The position numbers were made by a program, and so were the translations under genes. From the NCBI RefSeq assembly GCF_003205515.1, contig NZ_KZ826483.1, positions 310,001-374,000 of the forward strand: DNA of 64,000 nucleotides. The letters are read 5' to 3'. Below the pieces are notes generated by a model. That model was not told the origin of the DNA and did no database searches. It saw nothing but the letters and a program-made list of their open reading frames with translations. Below are positions 8,681 through 17,907 of the stretch, one piece after another. Within the stretch, counting starts at the first letter, position 1. Every line of letters begins with the position of its first letter. This stretch comes from Litorivita pollutaquae (lineage in GTDB: Bacteria; Pseudomonadota; Alphaproteobacteria; Rhodobacterales; Rhodobacteraceae).

Positions 8681-9961
8681 TTAGTAGTTCGACTTCAGCT
8701 GCACACAGCTTTCGGTTTCGGTGTTGTACATGCCGCAACCCAGGTCTTTCCAATCGGATTTGAGAACCGCGGAGGCCGGCAGGAAATCGGTCCATGCATC
8801 GCCGGGGACTTCTTTGGTCTGGCTGATGATGTCAAATTGACCGTCTTCCTGGATTTCGCCGATCAGAACCGGTTTGGCCAAGTGGTGGTTCGGCAACATT
8901 ACGGCGGTGCCGCCGGTCAGGTTGGGCACTTCGACGCCGATCATGGCTTTTTCAACCGCGTCCACATCGGTGGTGCCTGCGGCTTCAACGGCCTTCACCC
9001 ACATGTTGAAGCCGATCACTGTGGCTTCCATCGGGTCATTGGTCACGCGCTCTTCGCCCATGCGCTCTTTCCATTTGGCGACGAATTCTTCGTTCACATC
9101 GCTTTCGGCGCTCTCAAAATAGTTCCACGCGGCGAGGTGACCGACGAGGTTGGTGGTGTCGAGGCCCGAAAGCTCTTCTTCGCCCACCGAGAAGGCCACG
9201 ACGGGGATGTCATCGGCAGAGATGCCAGCAGCGGCGAGTTCTTTGTAAAAGCCGATGTTCGCATCGCCATTGATGGTCGAGATCACGCCGACTTTTTTGC
9301 CGTCCGCACCCAATGCCACAACGTCAGCGACGATTTTCGACCAATCGGAATGACCAAAAGGCGTGTAGTTTACGAAAATATCCTCTTCCGCGATGCCTTT
9401 GTCTTTGAGGTAGGCCTCAAGGATGTTGTTCGTGGTGCGTGGATAAACGTAATCGGTGCCGAGCAGCGCGAATTTCTCTACGCCAAGCTCTTCGAGGAAA
9501 TAGTCCGTGGCAGGAATCGCCTGCTGGTTGGGGGCCGCGCCGGTGTAGAACACGTTTTTAGAGCTTTCCTCGCCCTCATATTGCACAGGGTAGAACAGCA
9601 ATCCGTTCAATTCTTCGATCACCGGCAGAACCGATTTACGCGAAACGGATGTCCAGCAGCCGAACATCACATCGACGTTTTGCACGGTCAAAAGCTCGCG
9701 GGCTTTTTCCGCAAACAATGGCCAATCCGAAGCGGGGTCAACAACAACCGCTTCCAATTGCTTGCCCATCACGCCGCCTTTGGCGTTTTGCTCGTCGATC
9801 AACATCAACACGGTGTCTTTAAGCGTGGTTTCCGAGATCGCCATCGTGCCGGACAGCGAATGCAATACGCCAACCTTGATGGTGTCGTCTGCGGCCCATG
9901 CCGGTAGCGCGCTCAGGCCAAGTGCAGTCGCACCGGCAAGTGTGGATTTCAAAAGGTTCAT
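8681..9961 (-). CDS. urtA: Urea ABC transporter substrate-binding protein UrtA
   Basis: A 426-residue periplasmic type I binding protein. A Sec signal peptide ends at about residue 23 (ALPAWA). The mature chain shows features specific to UrtA among Liv-type proteins: KVGVLHSLSGTMAISE, GCWTSVSRKSVLPV, LFYPVQYEGEESSKN, TGAAPNQQAI and LGTDYVYPRTTN. It captures urea and delivers it to UrtB/C. The ATG at 9961 is preferred to one eight codons upstream because GGGAG lies 8 bp before it and the signal peptide starts there. First gene of urtABCDE; no urease or NtrC gene lies in this window. Confidence 0.95.
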   Translation of the reverse strand: MNLLKSTLAGATALGLSALPAWAADDTIKVGVLHSLSGTMAISETTLKDTVLMLIDEQNAKGGVMGKQLEAVVVDPASDWPLFAEKARELLTVQNVDVMFGCWTSVSRKSVLPVIEELNGLLFYPVQYEGEESSKNVFYTGAAPNQQAIPATDYFLEELGVEKFALLGTDYVYPRTTNNILEAYLKDKGIAEEDIFVNYTPFGHSDWSKIVADVVALGADGKKVGVISTINGDANIGFYKELAAAGISADDIPVVAFSVGEEELSGLDTTNLVGHLAAWNYFESAESDVNEEFVAKWKERMGEERVTNDPMEATVIGFNMWVKAVEAAGTTDVDAVEKAMIGVEVPNLTGGTAVMLPNHHLAKPVLIGEIQEDGQFDIISQTKEVPGDAWTDFLPASAVLKSDWKDLGCGMYNTETESCVQLKSNY

Positions 9962-10424
9962 GAATGTCTCCCAAGGCGGGGTCATGACGGCGGTTCCCTT
10001 GAAACAGGGTGTGTCCCGCCTTACGTCATCCCCCGCAACAGTTGTTGTTGCACTCTATGGCGGCCGGTTTGAGGTCCAAGTCATCCGGTCGCCGTTTCTC
10101 CGGCCTGTGTCCCCGTCGTTTAGAAAGCGTCGTTGCAGGCTCGCGCCGCTCGGTCGTTTCGGTCACGTCAGCTCCGTAGATCAGGCGGGAGTAGAAAGCG
10201 CCGTGCGCGGTGCGAAGGTCTATCTGATCTGCGTGAAATACTGGAAAGGTCAGAGGGGTTGCGCATTTTTTACGCATCAACTCTGGTTCTGCTTGAATAT
10301 TGAGCGTTTGCGAGTCGGGATTTCACCTGAAACGTTACAAATTCTTCACATGTGGTGAACATAAGACCCGCCAAGCGCCCGCCGCTGTCACCGCCGCGAG
10401 GTGGTCGAGTCGTGCGCGATTGCG
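9962..10424. other. Intergenic region between urtA and truA
   Basis: The 463 bp precede urtA and follow truA on the same strand, so they should hold the urt promoter. The segment 10310-10370 is AT-rich and the likeliest promoter zone. No complete gene is visible. I could not find a convincing sigma-54 or NtrC-type site. Confidence 0.45.
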
Positions 10425-11207
10425 TTAGCGTGGGTCGCCGCCTGCGAAAGGATCATCCGCATATCCGACCCCGGCCAGATACAAACCCTGCGGCGGGCAC
10501 ACCGGACCGCAGGCGGCCCGATCCCGCGCCTCCAATGCGGTTTTGACGTTCTCGGGCGGCATCGCACCTGCGCCGACGCGCTCTAACGTGCCGACAAAAC
10601 TGCGCACTTGGTTATGTAGGAAGCTGCGGGCCCGCAGATAGAAGCGGTATTCGCGCCCGCCATTGGTTGGCATTTCTTCGATACGCAGCGCATCAAGTGT
10701 TTTGATCGGGCTGTCGGCCTGACATTGGCTGGCGCGGAACGTGGTGAAATCATGCCGCCCAATCAAATGCGCCGCGCCGGCCTGCATCAACCCTAGGTCC
10801 AGCTCATGACCAACCTGCCACACCAATCCCGCATCATGGGTCGCGGGGGCGCGCCGCGACAAAAGCCGGAACACATAGCGCCGCTCATGTGCCGAAAACC
10901 TTGCGTGCCAATCATCGGCCACGGGGCGTAGATCCAAAATCGCCACGGGCTGGGGCTTGAGATGAAAATTCAGCGCGCCCATCAATCGCTCCGGCACCCA
11001 ATCACGTTCCATATCGCAATGGGCGACCTGCGCCAAAGCATGCACGCCGGAATCCGTCCGGCCCGCCGCCGCAATGGTATGGGCGCGCGGCTCCAACTTG
11101 GCGAGGGCGTTCTCGATGGCGCCTTGCACTGTGGGCAATCCATCCTGACGCTGCCATCCGGCAAAGGGCGCGCCGTTATATTCGATTTTCATGGCGTATC
11201 TGGGCAT
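10425..11207 (-). CDS. truA: tRNA pseudouridine(38-40) synthase TruA
   Basis: A 260-residue enzyme that isomerises uridines 38-40 in the anticodon arm of many tRNAs. The catalytic Asp is in [11 protein letters not shown] (Asp52). Other family marks are the N-terminal [16 protein letters not shown] and, further on, [17 protein letters not shown]. The length is normal. The start is taken at [10 protein letters not shown]; a longer frame reaches 11297 but the extra 30 residues do not resemble the family. No strong ribosome-binding site is visible. It appears to be transcribed alone on this strand. Confidence 0.95.
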   Translation of the reverse strand: MPRYAMKIEYNGAPFAGWQRQDGLPTVQGAIENALAKLEPRAHTIAAAGRTDSGVHALAQVAHCDMERDWVPERLMGALNFHLKPQPVAILDLRPVADDWHARFSAHERRYVFRLLSRRAPATHDAGLVWQVGHELDLGLMQAGAAHLIGRHDFTTFRASQCQADSPIKTLDALRIEEMPTNGGREYRFYLRARSFLHNQVRSFVGTLERVGAGAMPPENVKTALEARDRAACGPVCPPQGLYLAGVGYADDPFAGGDPR

Positions 11208-11265
11208 GCGCTGCTCATATCTGCCGCGCCACTGCCAATCAATCCCTGACGGCCCCTCGCCTGGT

Positions 11266-11301
11266 GCAGGTCCTGCATATAGGTGTAGGTCCTGCATATA
11301 T
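11266..11301. repeat. Short direct repeat
   Basis: The motif GGTCCTGCATATA occurs twice in about 36 bp upstream of truA, separated by AGGTGTA-type spacer bases. It looks like a small local duplication and carries no coding sequence. It could lie in the truA leader. Confidence 0.4.
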
Positions 11302-11315
11302 ATGACGCGCCGGGT

Positions 11316-11351
11316 TTTCTGCTTTCCAAAAATATCCCCGCCGGAGGCTCC
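11316..11351 (-). repeat. Dispersed ~40-bp repeat, copy 2
   Basis: Reverse-strand copy of the element at 6561: GGAGCCTCCGGCGGGGATAT followed by TTTTGGAAAGCAGAAA. It lies between the divergent genes truA and ycjX. The TTTT here replaces the TTAG seen in the other two copies. Confidence 0.75.
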
Positions 11352-11463
11352 ACCCGCGCCGCACCCGTTCCCCTTGGCGCATCGCGCCCCCTAGCAACCC
11401 GCCGCTCTACCCCTTATCTTTGGCGCAAGCGCCGTTGCGCGCGGCGGATATAGGGATAGGCAA

Positions 11464-12879
11464 TTGGTCATTGGCAGGCTGGCAGAGGGGCTGACGCGCG
11501 GCGTCGAGACGGTGACAGACGGGATTTCCGAAACCCTGTTCGAACCGGTGATCCGCCTTGGCGTGACCGGTCTGGCGCGTTCGGGTAAAACCGTGTTCAT
11601 CACGTCATTGGTTGCCAATCTACTCGACCGCGCCCGTATGCCCGCGCTTGTTGCGCAGGCTGAGGGGCGGATCTCGGCGGCGTATCTGCAACCTCAACCC
11701 GACGACACGCTGCCGCGGTTTGATTATGAAACCCACCTTGCCGCGCTGACATCGCCCACGCCGACATGGCCGGACAGCACCCGCGCGATTTCCGAATTGC
11801 GGCTGACCTTGCGGGTTAAACCTTCCGGCTTGCTTGGTGGCCTACAAGGTCCGCGCCGCATTCATATTGATATCGTCGACTACCCCGGCGAATGGCTGCT
11901 TGATCTGGCGCTTTTGGACAAAAGCTTCGAAACCTGGTCGGATCAGGTGCTGACCCGCATTGCCCCGCGCGTTGAGGCGGCAGAATACCTCGCGCTTGCC
12001 GCTGAAACCGATGGGGCGGCGAAACTCGACGAGCCAAAGGCGCAGGCATTGGCGGCGGCTTTTACCGGCTATCTCAATGCGGCGCGCGATGCCGGATATT
12101 ATGACTGCACACCGGGGCGGTTCTTGCTGCCCGGTGATCTTGCGGGCTCTCCGGTGCTGACCTTTGCGCCACTGACGCGGCCAGACAGCTATAAGCGCAG
12201 CGCGCTGTGGCGCGAGATGGAGCGGCGCTATGAGGCCTATAAATCCCGCGTCGTCACGCCGTTTTTCCGCGATCATTTCTCGCGCATCGACCGGCAGGTG
12301 GTTCTTGTTGATGCCTTGGGTGCGATTCACAAAGGTCCGCGCGCCGTCGAGGATATGCGCCTTGCCATGGGCGATATCCTGTCGGCCTTCCGCCCGGGCC
12401 GCAATGATTTTCTGACGCGGCTTTTGCGTGGCAAGCGGGTCGAACGTATCCTGTTCGCCGCGACCAAGGCGGACCACCTGCATCATCGTCAACACCCGCG
12501 ACTGACCGCCATTATGGAGGCTTTGGTGCGCGAGGCGCGCACACGCGCGTCTTTTGCCGGGGCGACATCCGAAGCGCTGGCGATTGCGGCTCTGCGCGCC
12601 ACCACTGAAGAGACGGTGATGCATGACGGGCAGGAACTCGATTGTGTGCGCGGCACCCTGTTGGACAGCGGCAAGCGCGCGGCTTTTTATCCCGGTGAAC
12701 TGCCCGAAGATCCCGCAAGGCTTTTGTCGGCGGCGCATCAAGGGGCTGAAAGCTGGCTGGACGCCGATTATGAATTTATGCGGTTTGCGCCTGCACCGCT
12801 GACGTTGCGCGCGGGCGAGGGGCCACCGCATATCCGTCTGGACCGCGCGGCACAGTTTTTGATCGGTGATAAAATATGA
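11464..12879 (+). CDS. ycjX: YcjX-family P-loop ATPase/GTPase-like stress protein (DUF463)
   Basis: A 471-residue cytoplasmic protein of the YcjX family, associated in enterobacteria with the phage-shock response; its biochemical role is poorly defined. A P-loop GLARSGKTVF lies at residues 36-45, with a conserved DYPGEW motif further on that probably serves as the switch/Walker B region. The start is a TTG preceded by a weak GGGATAGG. The stop overlaps the following acetyltransferase start (ATGA), and ycjF follows, so the three genes form a coupled operon. The ycjX-ycjF pairing supports the call. Confidence 0.88.
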   Translation: MVIGRLAEGLTRGVETVTDGISETLFEPVIRLGVTGLARSGKTVFITSLVANLLDRARMPALVAQAEGRISAAYLQPQPDDTLPRFDYETHLAALTSPTPTWPDSTRAISELRLTLRVKPSGLLGGLQGPRRIHIDIVDYPGEWLLDLALLDKSFETWSDQVLTRIAPRVEAAEYLALAAETDGAAKLDEPKAQALAAAFTGYLNAARDAGYYDCTPGRFLLPGDLAGSPVLTFAPLTRPDSYKRSALWREMERRYEAYKSRVVTPFFRDHFSRIDRQVVLVDALGAIHKGPRAVEDMRLAMGDILSAFRPGRNDFLTRLLRGKRVERILFAATKADHLHHRQHPRLTAIMEALVREARTRASFAGATSEALAIAALRATTEETVMHDGQELDCVRGTLLDSGKRAAFYPGELPEDPARLLSAAHQGAESWLDADYEFMRFAPAPLTLRAGEGPPHIRLDRAAQFLIGDKI

Positions 12880-13433
12880 TCGGGGCGCGGCGGATCGATA
12901 CGGCGGAGGCGGCGGACGCAGGGCAGCCGGCCGCTGCGCGGATTACCGATGTGATGGCGATCGCGCGGATTCTTTGGGCGTTCCAGAAAGAGGCGGATTG
13001 GCTTCCCCGTGTGCGCCGCCCGTGGACCGAACTGCGGGTGCTGGCTTGGGCGGTGCTTCATGATCGCGTGCGCGTCGTGCGCCGCGTCGATGCGGTGTCC
13101 GCCGATGCCAAAGTCGAAGCTTTTATCATGCGGCGCGGCGATACGGTGCATGCGCTTTATACTGCGGCCTCGGCGCGGCGGGCCGGTTTTGGCCGAATGC
13201 TCGTAAATGAGGCCAAAACAGAGGTGGAGAACCTGCGGCTTTGGGTTGCGCAGGACAATGCCGAAGCACGGCGGTTCTATGCGGCGATGGGGTTTCGCGA
13301 AGTGGCGCGCAGTGACGGGCGCGGCAATGACGAGGGTCTACCGGATATTTTGCTGATCTGGTCGCGCGCGCCCAGCGGGATTGCGCGGATGGAGAGCCAG
13401 GAGCGGTCTATAGAAAGGGCCGGATATGAGTGA
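12876..13433 (+). CDS. GNAT-family N-acetyltransferase
   Basis: A 185-residue protein with a GCN5-type fold. The acetyl-CoA pyrophosphate loop reads RRAGFGRMLV at about 101-110. The C-terminal half ends in the usual NAEARRFYAAMGFREV motif (129-143). The N-terminal half is less typical, with an Arg/Trp-rich stretch (WLPRVRRPWTE). The acceptor substrate is unknown. It overlaps ycjX by 4 bp and ycjF by 8 bp, so it is co-translated with both, which suggests a shared stress-related role. That link is inference from gene order only. Confidence 0.85.
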   Translation: MIGARRIDTAEAADAGQPAAARITDVMAIARILWAFQKEADWLPRVRRPWTELRVLAWAVLHDRVRVVRRVDAVSADAKVEAFIMRRGDTVHALYTAASARRAGFGRMLVNEAKTEVENLRLWVAQDNAEARRFYAAMGFREVARSDGRGNDEGLPDILLIWSRAPSGIARMESQERSIERAGYE

Positions 13434-14520
13434 TGAGAAATCCGGGGCCAAACGCGGCCCCATGGTGTTTGAAGACGACAATGCTGCGCCGCCCGTCCAT
13501 CGGCCGGACGCCCGAGTGCAGGGGCCGGTTCTGATTGAATTGGAAGATGCGCCGGAGGGGGCAGACCGGGTCGGACCGGACCGTGCACCGCCGGTGCCGG
13601 ATGGGGGCGGTGATGTCGGACCAAAGGGCCGTGCCATGCAGATGGCGGCGACACTGGCCGCGCGCAAGCCGTCGAAATTGGGGCGCTGGTTTTGGGCGCT
13701 GACGGCGGCGTTGTTGTCGACCCTCCTATCCTTGGCGGCGTGGTCCTATGTCACGGGGTTGATCGCCAGCGTGCCGCTGTTGGGTTATCTGGTGGCGGCG
13801 CTTTTGACGGCGTTTTTGGCGGTGCTGGGGGCGATTGCCCTGCGGGAATTGGCGGCCTTCGGGCGCCTCGGGCGGATCGATGATTTGCGCCGCGCTGGTG
13901 ATGCGGCGCTGGTCAGTCAGGATACCAAAGCCGCCAGCGTGGTGGCGGAAAAAATCATCGCACTCTATGCCCGCCGTCCCGATACCGAATGGGGCCGCGC
14001 ACGATTTGCCGAACGGCGCGGCGATGTGTTTGATGCCTCTGCGATCCTGGGGTTGGCCGAACACGAAGTGCTTGTGCCGCTTGACGCGCAGGCGGTGCGC
14101 GAGGTCGAGGCCGCCGCGCGCCAAGTCGCAACGGTGACGGCATTGGTGCCGCTGGCTTTGGCCGATGTTGTGGCGGCGCTGACGGTGAATATCCGCATGA
14201 TCCGCCGAATTGCCGAAGTCTATGGTGGGCGTTCGGGCACCTTTGGCAGTTGGCGTTTAATGCGTGCCGTGATGACCCATCTGGTTGCCACAGGGGCGGT
14301 CGCGGTTGGCGATGATATGTTAGAGCCGATCATTGGCGGCGGGATTTTGGGCAAACTGTCGCGCCGCTTTGGCGAGGGTGTGGTCAATGGCGCTTTGACG
14401 GCCCGCGTTGGCGCGGCAGCGATGGAGGTGTGTCGGCCGCTGCCCTTCACCGTGACCAAAAGACCAAGCGCCGCCAGCATCGTACGCCGCGCTCTTGCCG
14501 GATTGTTCTCCAAAGATTAA
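13426..14520 (+). CDS. ycjF: YcjF/TIGR01620-family inner-membrane protein (DUF697)
   Basis: A 364-residue protein with an acidic, proline-rich, disordered N-terminus (about 1-80). A hydrophobic block with two likely transmembrane helices follows (about 85-142), then a soluble C-terminal domain in which NIRMIRRIAEVYGGR and the final helices fit DUF697. It is the membrane partner of YcjX in stress operons. The ATG at 13426 lies inside the end of the acetyltransferase gene. It ends 40 bp before the DUF2339 gene, which may be on the same transcript. Confidence 0.87.
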   Translation: MSDEKSGAKRGPMVFEDDNAAPPVHRPDARVQGPVLIELEDAPEGADRVGPDRAPPVPDGGGDVGPKGRAMQMAATLAARKPSKLGRWFWALTAALLSTLLSLAAWSYVTGLIASVPLLGYLVAALLTAFLAVLGAIALRELAAFGRLGRIDDLRRAGDAALVSQDTKAASVVAEKIIALYARRPDTEWGRARFAERRGDVFDASAILGLAEHEVLVPLDAQAVREVEAAARQVATVTALVPLALADVVAALTVNIRMIRRIAEVYGGRSGTFGSWRLMRAVMTHLVATGAVAVGDDMLEPIIGGGILGKLSRRFGEGVVNGALTARVGAAAMEVCRPLPFTVTKRPSAASIVRRALAGLFSKD

Positions 14521-14559
14521 CCTCCCGTAACTTTTAGGCCTTTTCGCGGGAGTGGTGTA

Positions 14560-17500
14560 TTGGAAAGTGTGCTTGTTCTGGTGGCTTGTGCGGTTATTGC
14601 GATCCCGGTTATGAGTATTTGGGCCTTGGTGCGGGCCAGCACTTTGCGCGCAGAAATGGCGCGGTTGGAACATGAGCGGGTGACCGACCGGGAACTGGTT
14701 TCGAATTTACAAAAGCGGATGGCGAAGCTTGAAGCTGCGGTGCGGACGACGGCGGATGCAAGCGCGGCAGACCTGCCCGAGGGGCCAAAGGCCGCACCAC
14801 CCGTCGCGCCGCCGAAACCCACCGTTCAGCCGCCGATTGTGGACCCTGCGCCCGATGTAATTCCCACGGTCGATGCGCCGGTTGCGGATGCTGGGGATGG
14901 GCCGCGCGGGCCGGAGACGATTGCGGCGCGGATCGAGGGGGCGGACACCGCGCAGGATCATAAAACGGTTTGGCCAACGGCCACAGGAGGTCGCAGCGCC
15001 GCAGCAGAGCGCCGCGCGCAAAAGACCGATCCCGCAGAACCATCCGGTCCGTCCTATGTCGATAAGGCCATGGAATGGCTCAAGGAAAATTGGTTTTTGG
15101 CGGCTGCGGCGGCGTCTTTGGCTTTATCCGGTTTGTTCCTCATTCAATATAGCGCACAGCATGGGCTTTTGTCGCCGGCCGCACGTATTTGGGCGGCGCT
15201 GGGGCTTGGGCTTGCGTTGATCGGTGGGGGAGAGATTATCCGCCGCCGCATGGGGGCAGGCGATGAGGACGCCACCGGAGGCGCCAGCGATTATTTGCCT
15301 TCGACCTTTGCGGGGGCAGGGCTCTTCACCCTGTTCGGGGCCTTTGTGGCGGCGCGGCATATGTATCATTTGATCGGCGCGGAGCAGGCTTTTGCTGGCT
15401 TGATCGCAACCGCGCTTTTGGCGGTTCTGCTGGGGTGGTTCTACGGGCCGTTGCTGGCCTGTGTTGGTATTCTGGCCGCTGCGATTGTGCCGTTTATCGT
15501 GGGGGGTGATACGGGGCCGGAACCTGTGTTGTTCGCCTATTACGCGGTTTTGGCGATCGCGGCCTTGGGCGTGGATGCCCTGCGGCGTTGGGTGTGGGTG
15601 TCCGGTTTGGGCGTCGGGGGCAGCATTCTGGCCAGTTTCGCATTGTGGTTTGCATGGTCTCAGACAAACGGTTCCCCCGTGGATACGCCGTTGCATTTAT
15701 GGCTTTTGGGGACGCTTGCGGTCATCACATTGGCCGCTGCCGTGGCCCCGAAGCACAGCTTTACGCCCGTATATGAGGGCGCCGTGTTGCACGACCCCGA
15801 TGCGCGCGTGTTCATCGGCAGCGCCCTTGCGTTGGGGTTTGCCACGGTTTGGGTCGCGGCGGTTTCGTCGCAGACGACGGTGTTCTGGACGGCGCTGGCG
15901 GTACAAGCCGCGATGGCGCTGGGCGTGGTGATCTGGCTCAAGCGGTCGGCGCCGCTGGCGTGGATGTTGGGGGTGCCGATGGCGGCCTTCACGATGGTGG
16001 TTTTGGCTTGGTCAGACCGCTATGCGTTGGTGCAAGGCCTGTCCGGTCCGGCGGGCGACAACATGGCGCAGATAGATGCCGGGCGCGCGGTGCCGCAATG
16101 GATCGGGCAATTGTCGGGCGTTTTGCCGGCGCTGCTGCTTGGTGTTGCCGTGTTCTATTCGGCGGCGGCGTTCGTAATGATGCGGCGCAGCGGCACGCAG
16201 GGGGGCGGTTTTGCGATCCCCAAGATGCCAGGCTCCGAACCAGAATTGGCCATCGCCGCAAGGCTTAACCGCCGCGTGGCTCAGATGTTTGCCGCGATGA
16301 ACGGGGCATTGATTTGGGCGTTGGTGGCCGCATGTTTCGCGCCAGTGGTTGCAGGGGTGCTCGAATTGATCTGGGCACCTGCAGATGTGATGGGGCGCGG
16401 CCCCTGGGCGGCGGCGGTGATGGGGGTTGCTGCGGCAATGGTCATTTTGACCGAGCGCAGCCTACATGGCGCGCCAGAGGGGGAGGCGGCGCATGATCCA
16501 TCGGGCGCAATCGCTTCGCCGGCGCATCAACGCGCCGCGCTTTTCGCAATTGCGGCGCTGACGATGATCAGCCTGTCGTTGACGATTGTGCTCTCCGATA
16601 TGGCGCTGTCGGTGTCTTTGGCGGTGATGGTGGTTTTGGCCGCGCTGGCGGACCGGAAAATGAACCTGCCGGCTTTGGCGGTGTTCGCGCAGGCGGGGAC
16701 CATCATCATCGGTGCGCGGTTGACCTCCGAAGCCTTGGGTTTGGGTATTTTTATCACCTCGCCTCAGGTCGGATTGGGGGAACTGTTGCTCTGGTCCGGC
16801 GTGACGATGGCGTTGCTCTTTGCCGCGTGGAAAATGTTGCAGGCGCGCGCCCGCAGCGCCGCGCGCATCACCATCGAAAGCGCATTGTTCGTATTGGGCG
16901 CGGTGCTCGCGTCGGAAACCGTCGCGCGCATTTGGGGCGATATTTTGCCCGATCACGCGCAGGCGGGGTTGAACGCGGCGCTCTTCTTTGTCCTGCTCGG
17001 CGCGCAACTGTGGCGCATGCAAATCGGCGGAGAGATTATCCAATGGGTGCGGCGGGGTTTGGCCGCGTTGTTTGCGCTTGGTGGTGGTTTTGCGCTGTTT
17101 GCCGCCTCTGTCGTGCTGAACCCGCTGTGGTTGCCGCAAGAACGGGTCTTGGGACCGTTCTTGCTCGATACTGCTGCGATTGGTTTGGCCTTGCCCGCCG
17201 TGATTTTGGCCTTCTTGGCGCGCCTTTTGCCGCGCGCGTTGAAGGAGGCACCGCAAGATGCCAAGCTTGCGCTTTATGGGGTCGCGGGGTGGTGCGGGGC
17301 GGCCTATGGGTGGATCGAATTGCGCCGGTTGTGGCACGGGCGCGATGTCGCCTTGGGCTTTGGTGTTATGCAAAGCGAAATGTATGTCTATACGGTGCTG
17401 ATGCTGATCGCGGCGGCGGCTCTGTTTTACATCGCATTCGCGCGGCGCTCTGTGCTGCTGCGTAAGGCGGCGACGGGATTGGTCGCGGTGACGATCGCCA

Positions 17501-17715
17501 AGGTGTTCTTCTTGGATGTGGGAGGATTGGACGGGCTGTGGCGGGTGGCCTCTTTCCTCGGTCTGGGGCTTGCTTTGGGGGGCTTGGCGTGGCTGACTCG
17601 ATTGATGAGCGCACAGTGGGAGCGCGGCGCGCCGGCAGATGCAATCGCCGGTGACGACGGGGGCGGCGATCACAGTGATGGCCCGCAGGATCCGCCGGAG
17701 CGGCCCGAGACGTAA
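14560..17715 (+). CDS. Large polytopic DUF2339 membrane protein
   Basis: A 1051-residue protein. Residues 1-23 form a membrane helix, followed by a short coiled-coil-like stretch (about 25-65) and a Pro/Ala-rich linker to about 170. From about 178 to 1025 there are some two dozen hydrophobic segments. The architecture (N-terminal helix, linker, many-pass membrane region) is that of DUF2339, whose function is unknown. The start is a TTG with GGGAG 9 bp upstream. It follows ycjF closely. The C-terminus is a short acidic/glycine tail (GDDGGGDHSDG). Confidence 0.85.
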   Translation: MESVLVLVACAVIAIPVMSIWALVRASTLRAEMARLEHERVTDRELVSNLQKRMAKLEAAVRTTADASAADLPEGPKAAPPVAPPKPTVQPPIVDPAPDVIPTVDAPVADAGDGPRGPETIAARIEGADTAQDHKTVWPTATGGRSAAAERRAQKTDPAEPSGPSYVDKAMEWLKENWFLAAAAASLALSGLFLIQYSAQHGLLSPAARIWAALGLGLALIGGGEIIRRRMGAGDEDATGGASDYLPSTFAGAGLFTLFGAFVAARHMYHLIGAEQAFAGLIATALLAVLLGWFYGPLLACVGILAAAIVPFIVGGDTGPEPVLFAYYAVLAIAALGVDALRRWVWVSGLGVGGSILASFALWFAWSQTNGSPVDTPLHLWLLGTLAVITLAAAVAPKHSFTPVYEGAVLHDPDARVFIGSALALGFATVWVAAVSSQTTVFWTALAVQAAMALGVVIWLKRSAPLAWMLGVPMAAFTMVVLAWSDRYALVQGLSGPAGDNMAQIDAGRAVPQWIGQLSGVLPALLLGVAVFYSAAAFVMMRRSGTQGGGFAIPKMPGSEPELAIAARLNRRVAQMFAAMNGALIWALVAACFAPVVAGVLELIWAPADVMGRGPWAAAVMGVAAAMVILTERSLHGAPEGEAAHDPSGAIASPAHQRAALFAIAALTMISLSLTIVLSDMALSVSLAVMVVLAALADRKMNLPALAVFAQAGTIIIGARLTSEALGLGIFITSPQVGLGELLLWSGVTMALLFAAWKMLQARARSAARITIESALFVLGAVLASETVARIWGDILPDHAQAGLNAALFFVLLGAQLWRMQIGGEIIQWVRRGLAALFALGGGFALFAASVVLNPLWLPQERVLGPFLLDTAAIGLALPAVILAFLARLLPRALKEAPQDAKLALYGVAGWCGAAYGWIELRRLWHGRDVALGFGVMQSEMYVYTVLMLIAAAALFYIAFARRSVLLRKAATGLVAVTIAKVFFLDVGGLDGLWRVASFLGLGLALGGLAWLTRLMSAQWERGAPADAIAGDDGGGDHSDGPQDPPERPET

Positions 17716-17907
17716 TCCGCGCTTTACGCCTCATGCGCGCGGGCCTATAACGCGCGCATGATATGGCTCATTTCGACATGCAACCGCGCGGCGGGCATTA
17801 TTCGAATTACTGGCCCGGCGCTCTGATACGAGCCGCCGGGACAAGGCGCATGAGCGATCCGCGCCGACCGCCAACCCGAAATTCCGATTATTCGAAGGAC
17901 GCTCCAC

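Noticed and set aside
10260-10276. Possible palindromic regulator site upstream of urtA (TGCG...CGCA)
   Set aside because: Only four perfectly paired bases per arm; within chance for a GC-rich region.
16462-17673. 403-codon minus-strand frame
   Set aside because: Antisense to the DUF2339 gene; rich in Arg/Gln/His with no domain.
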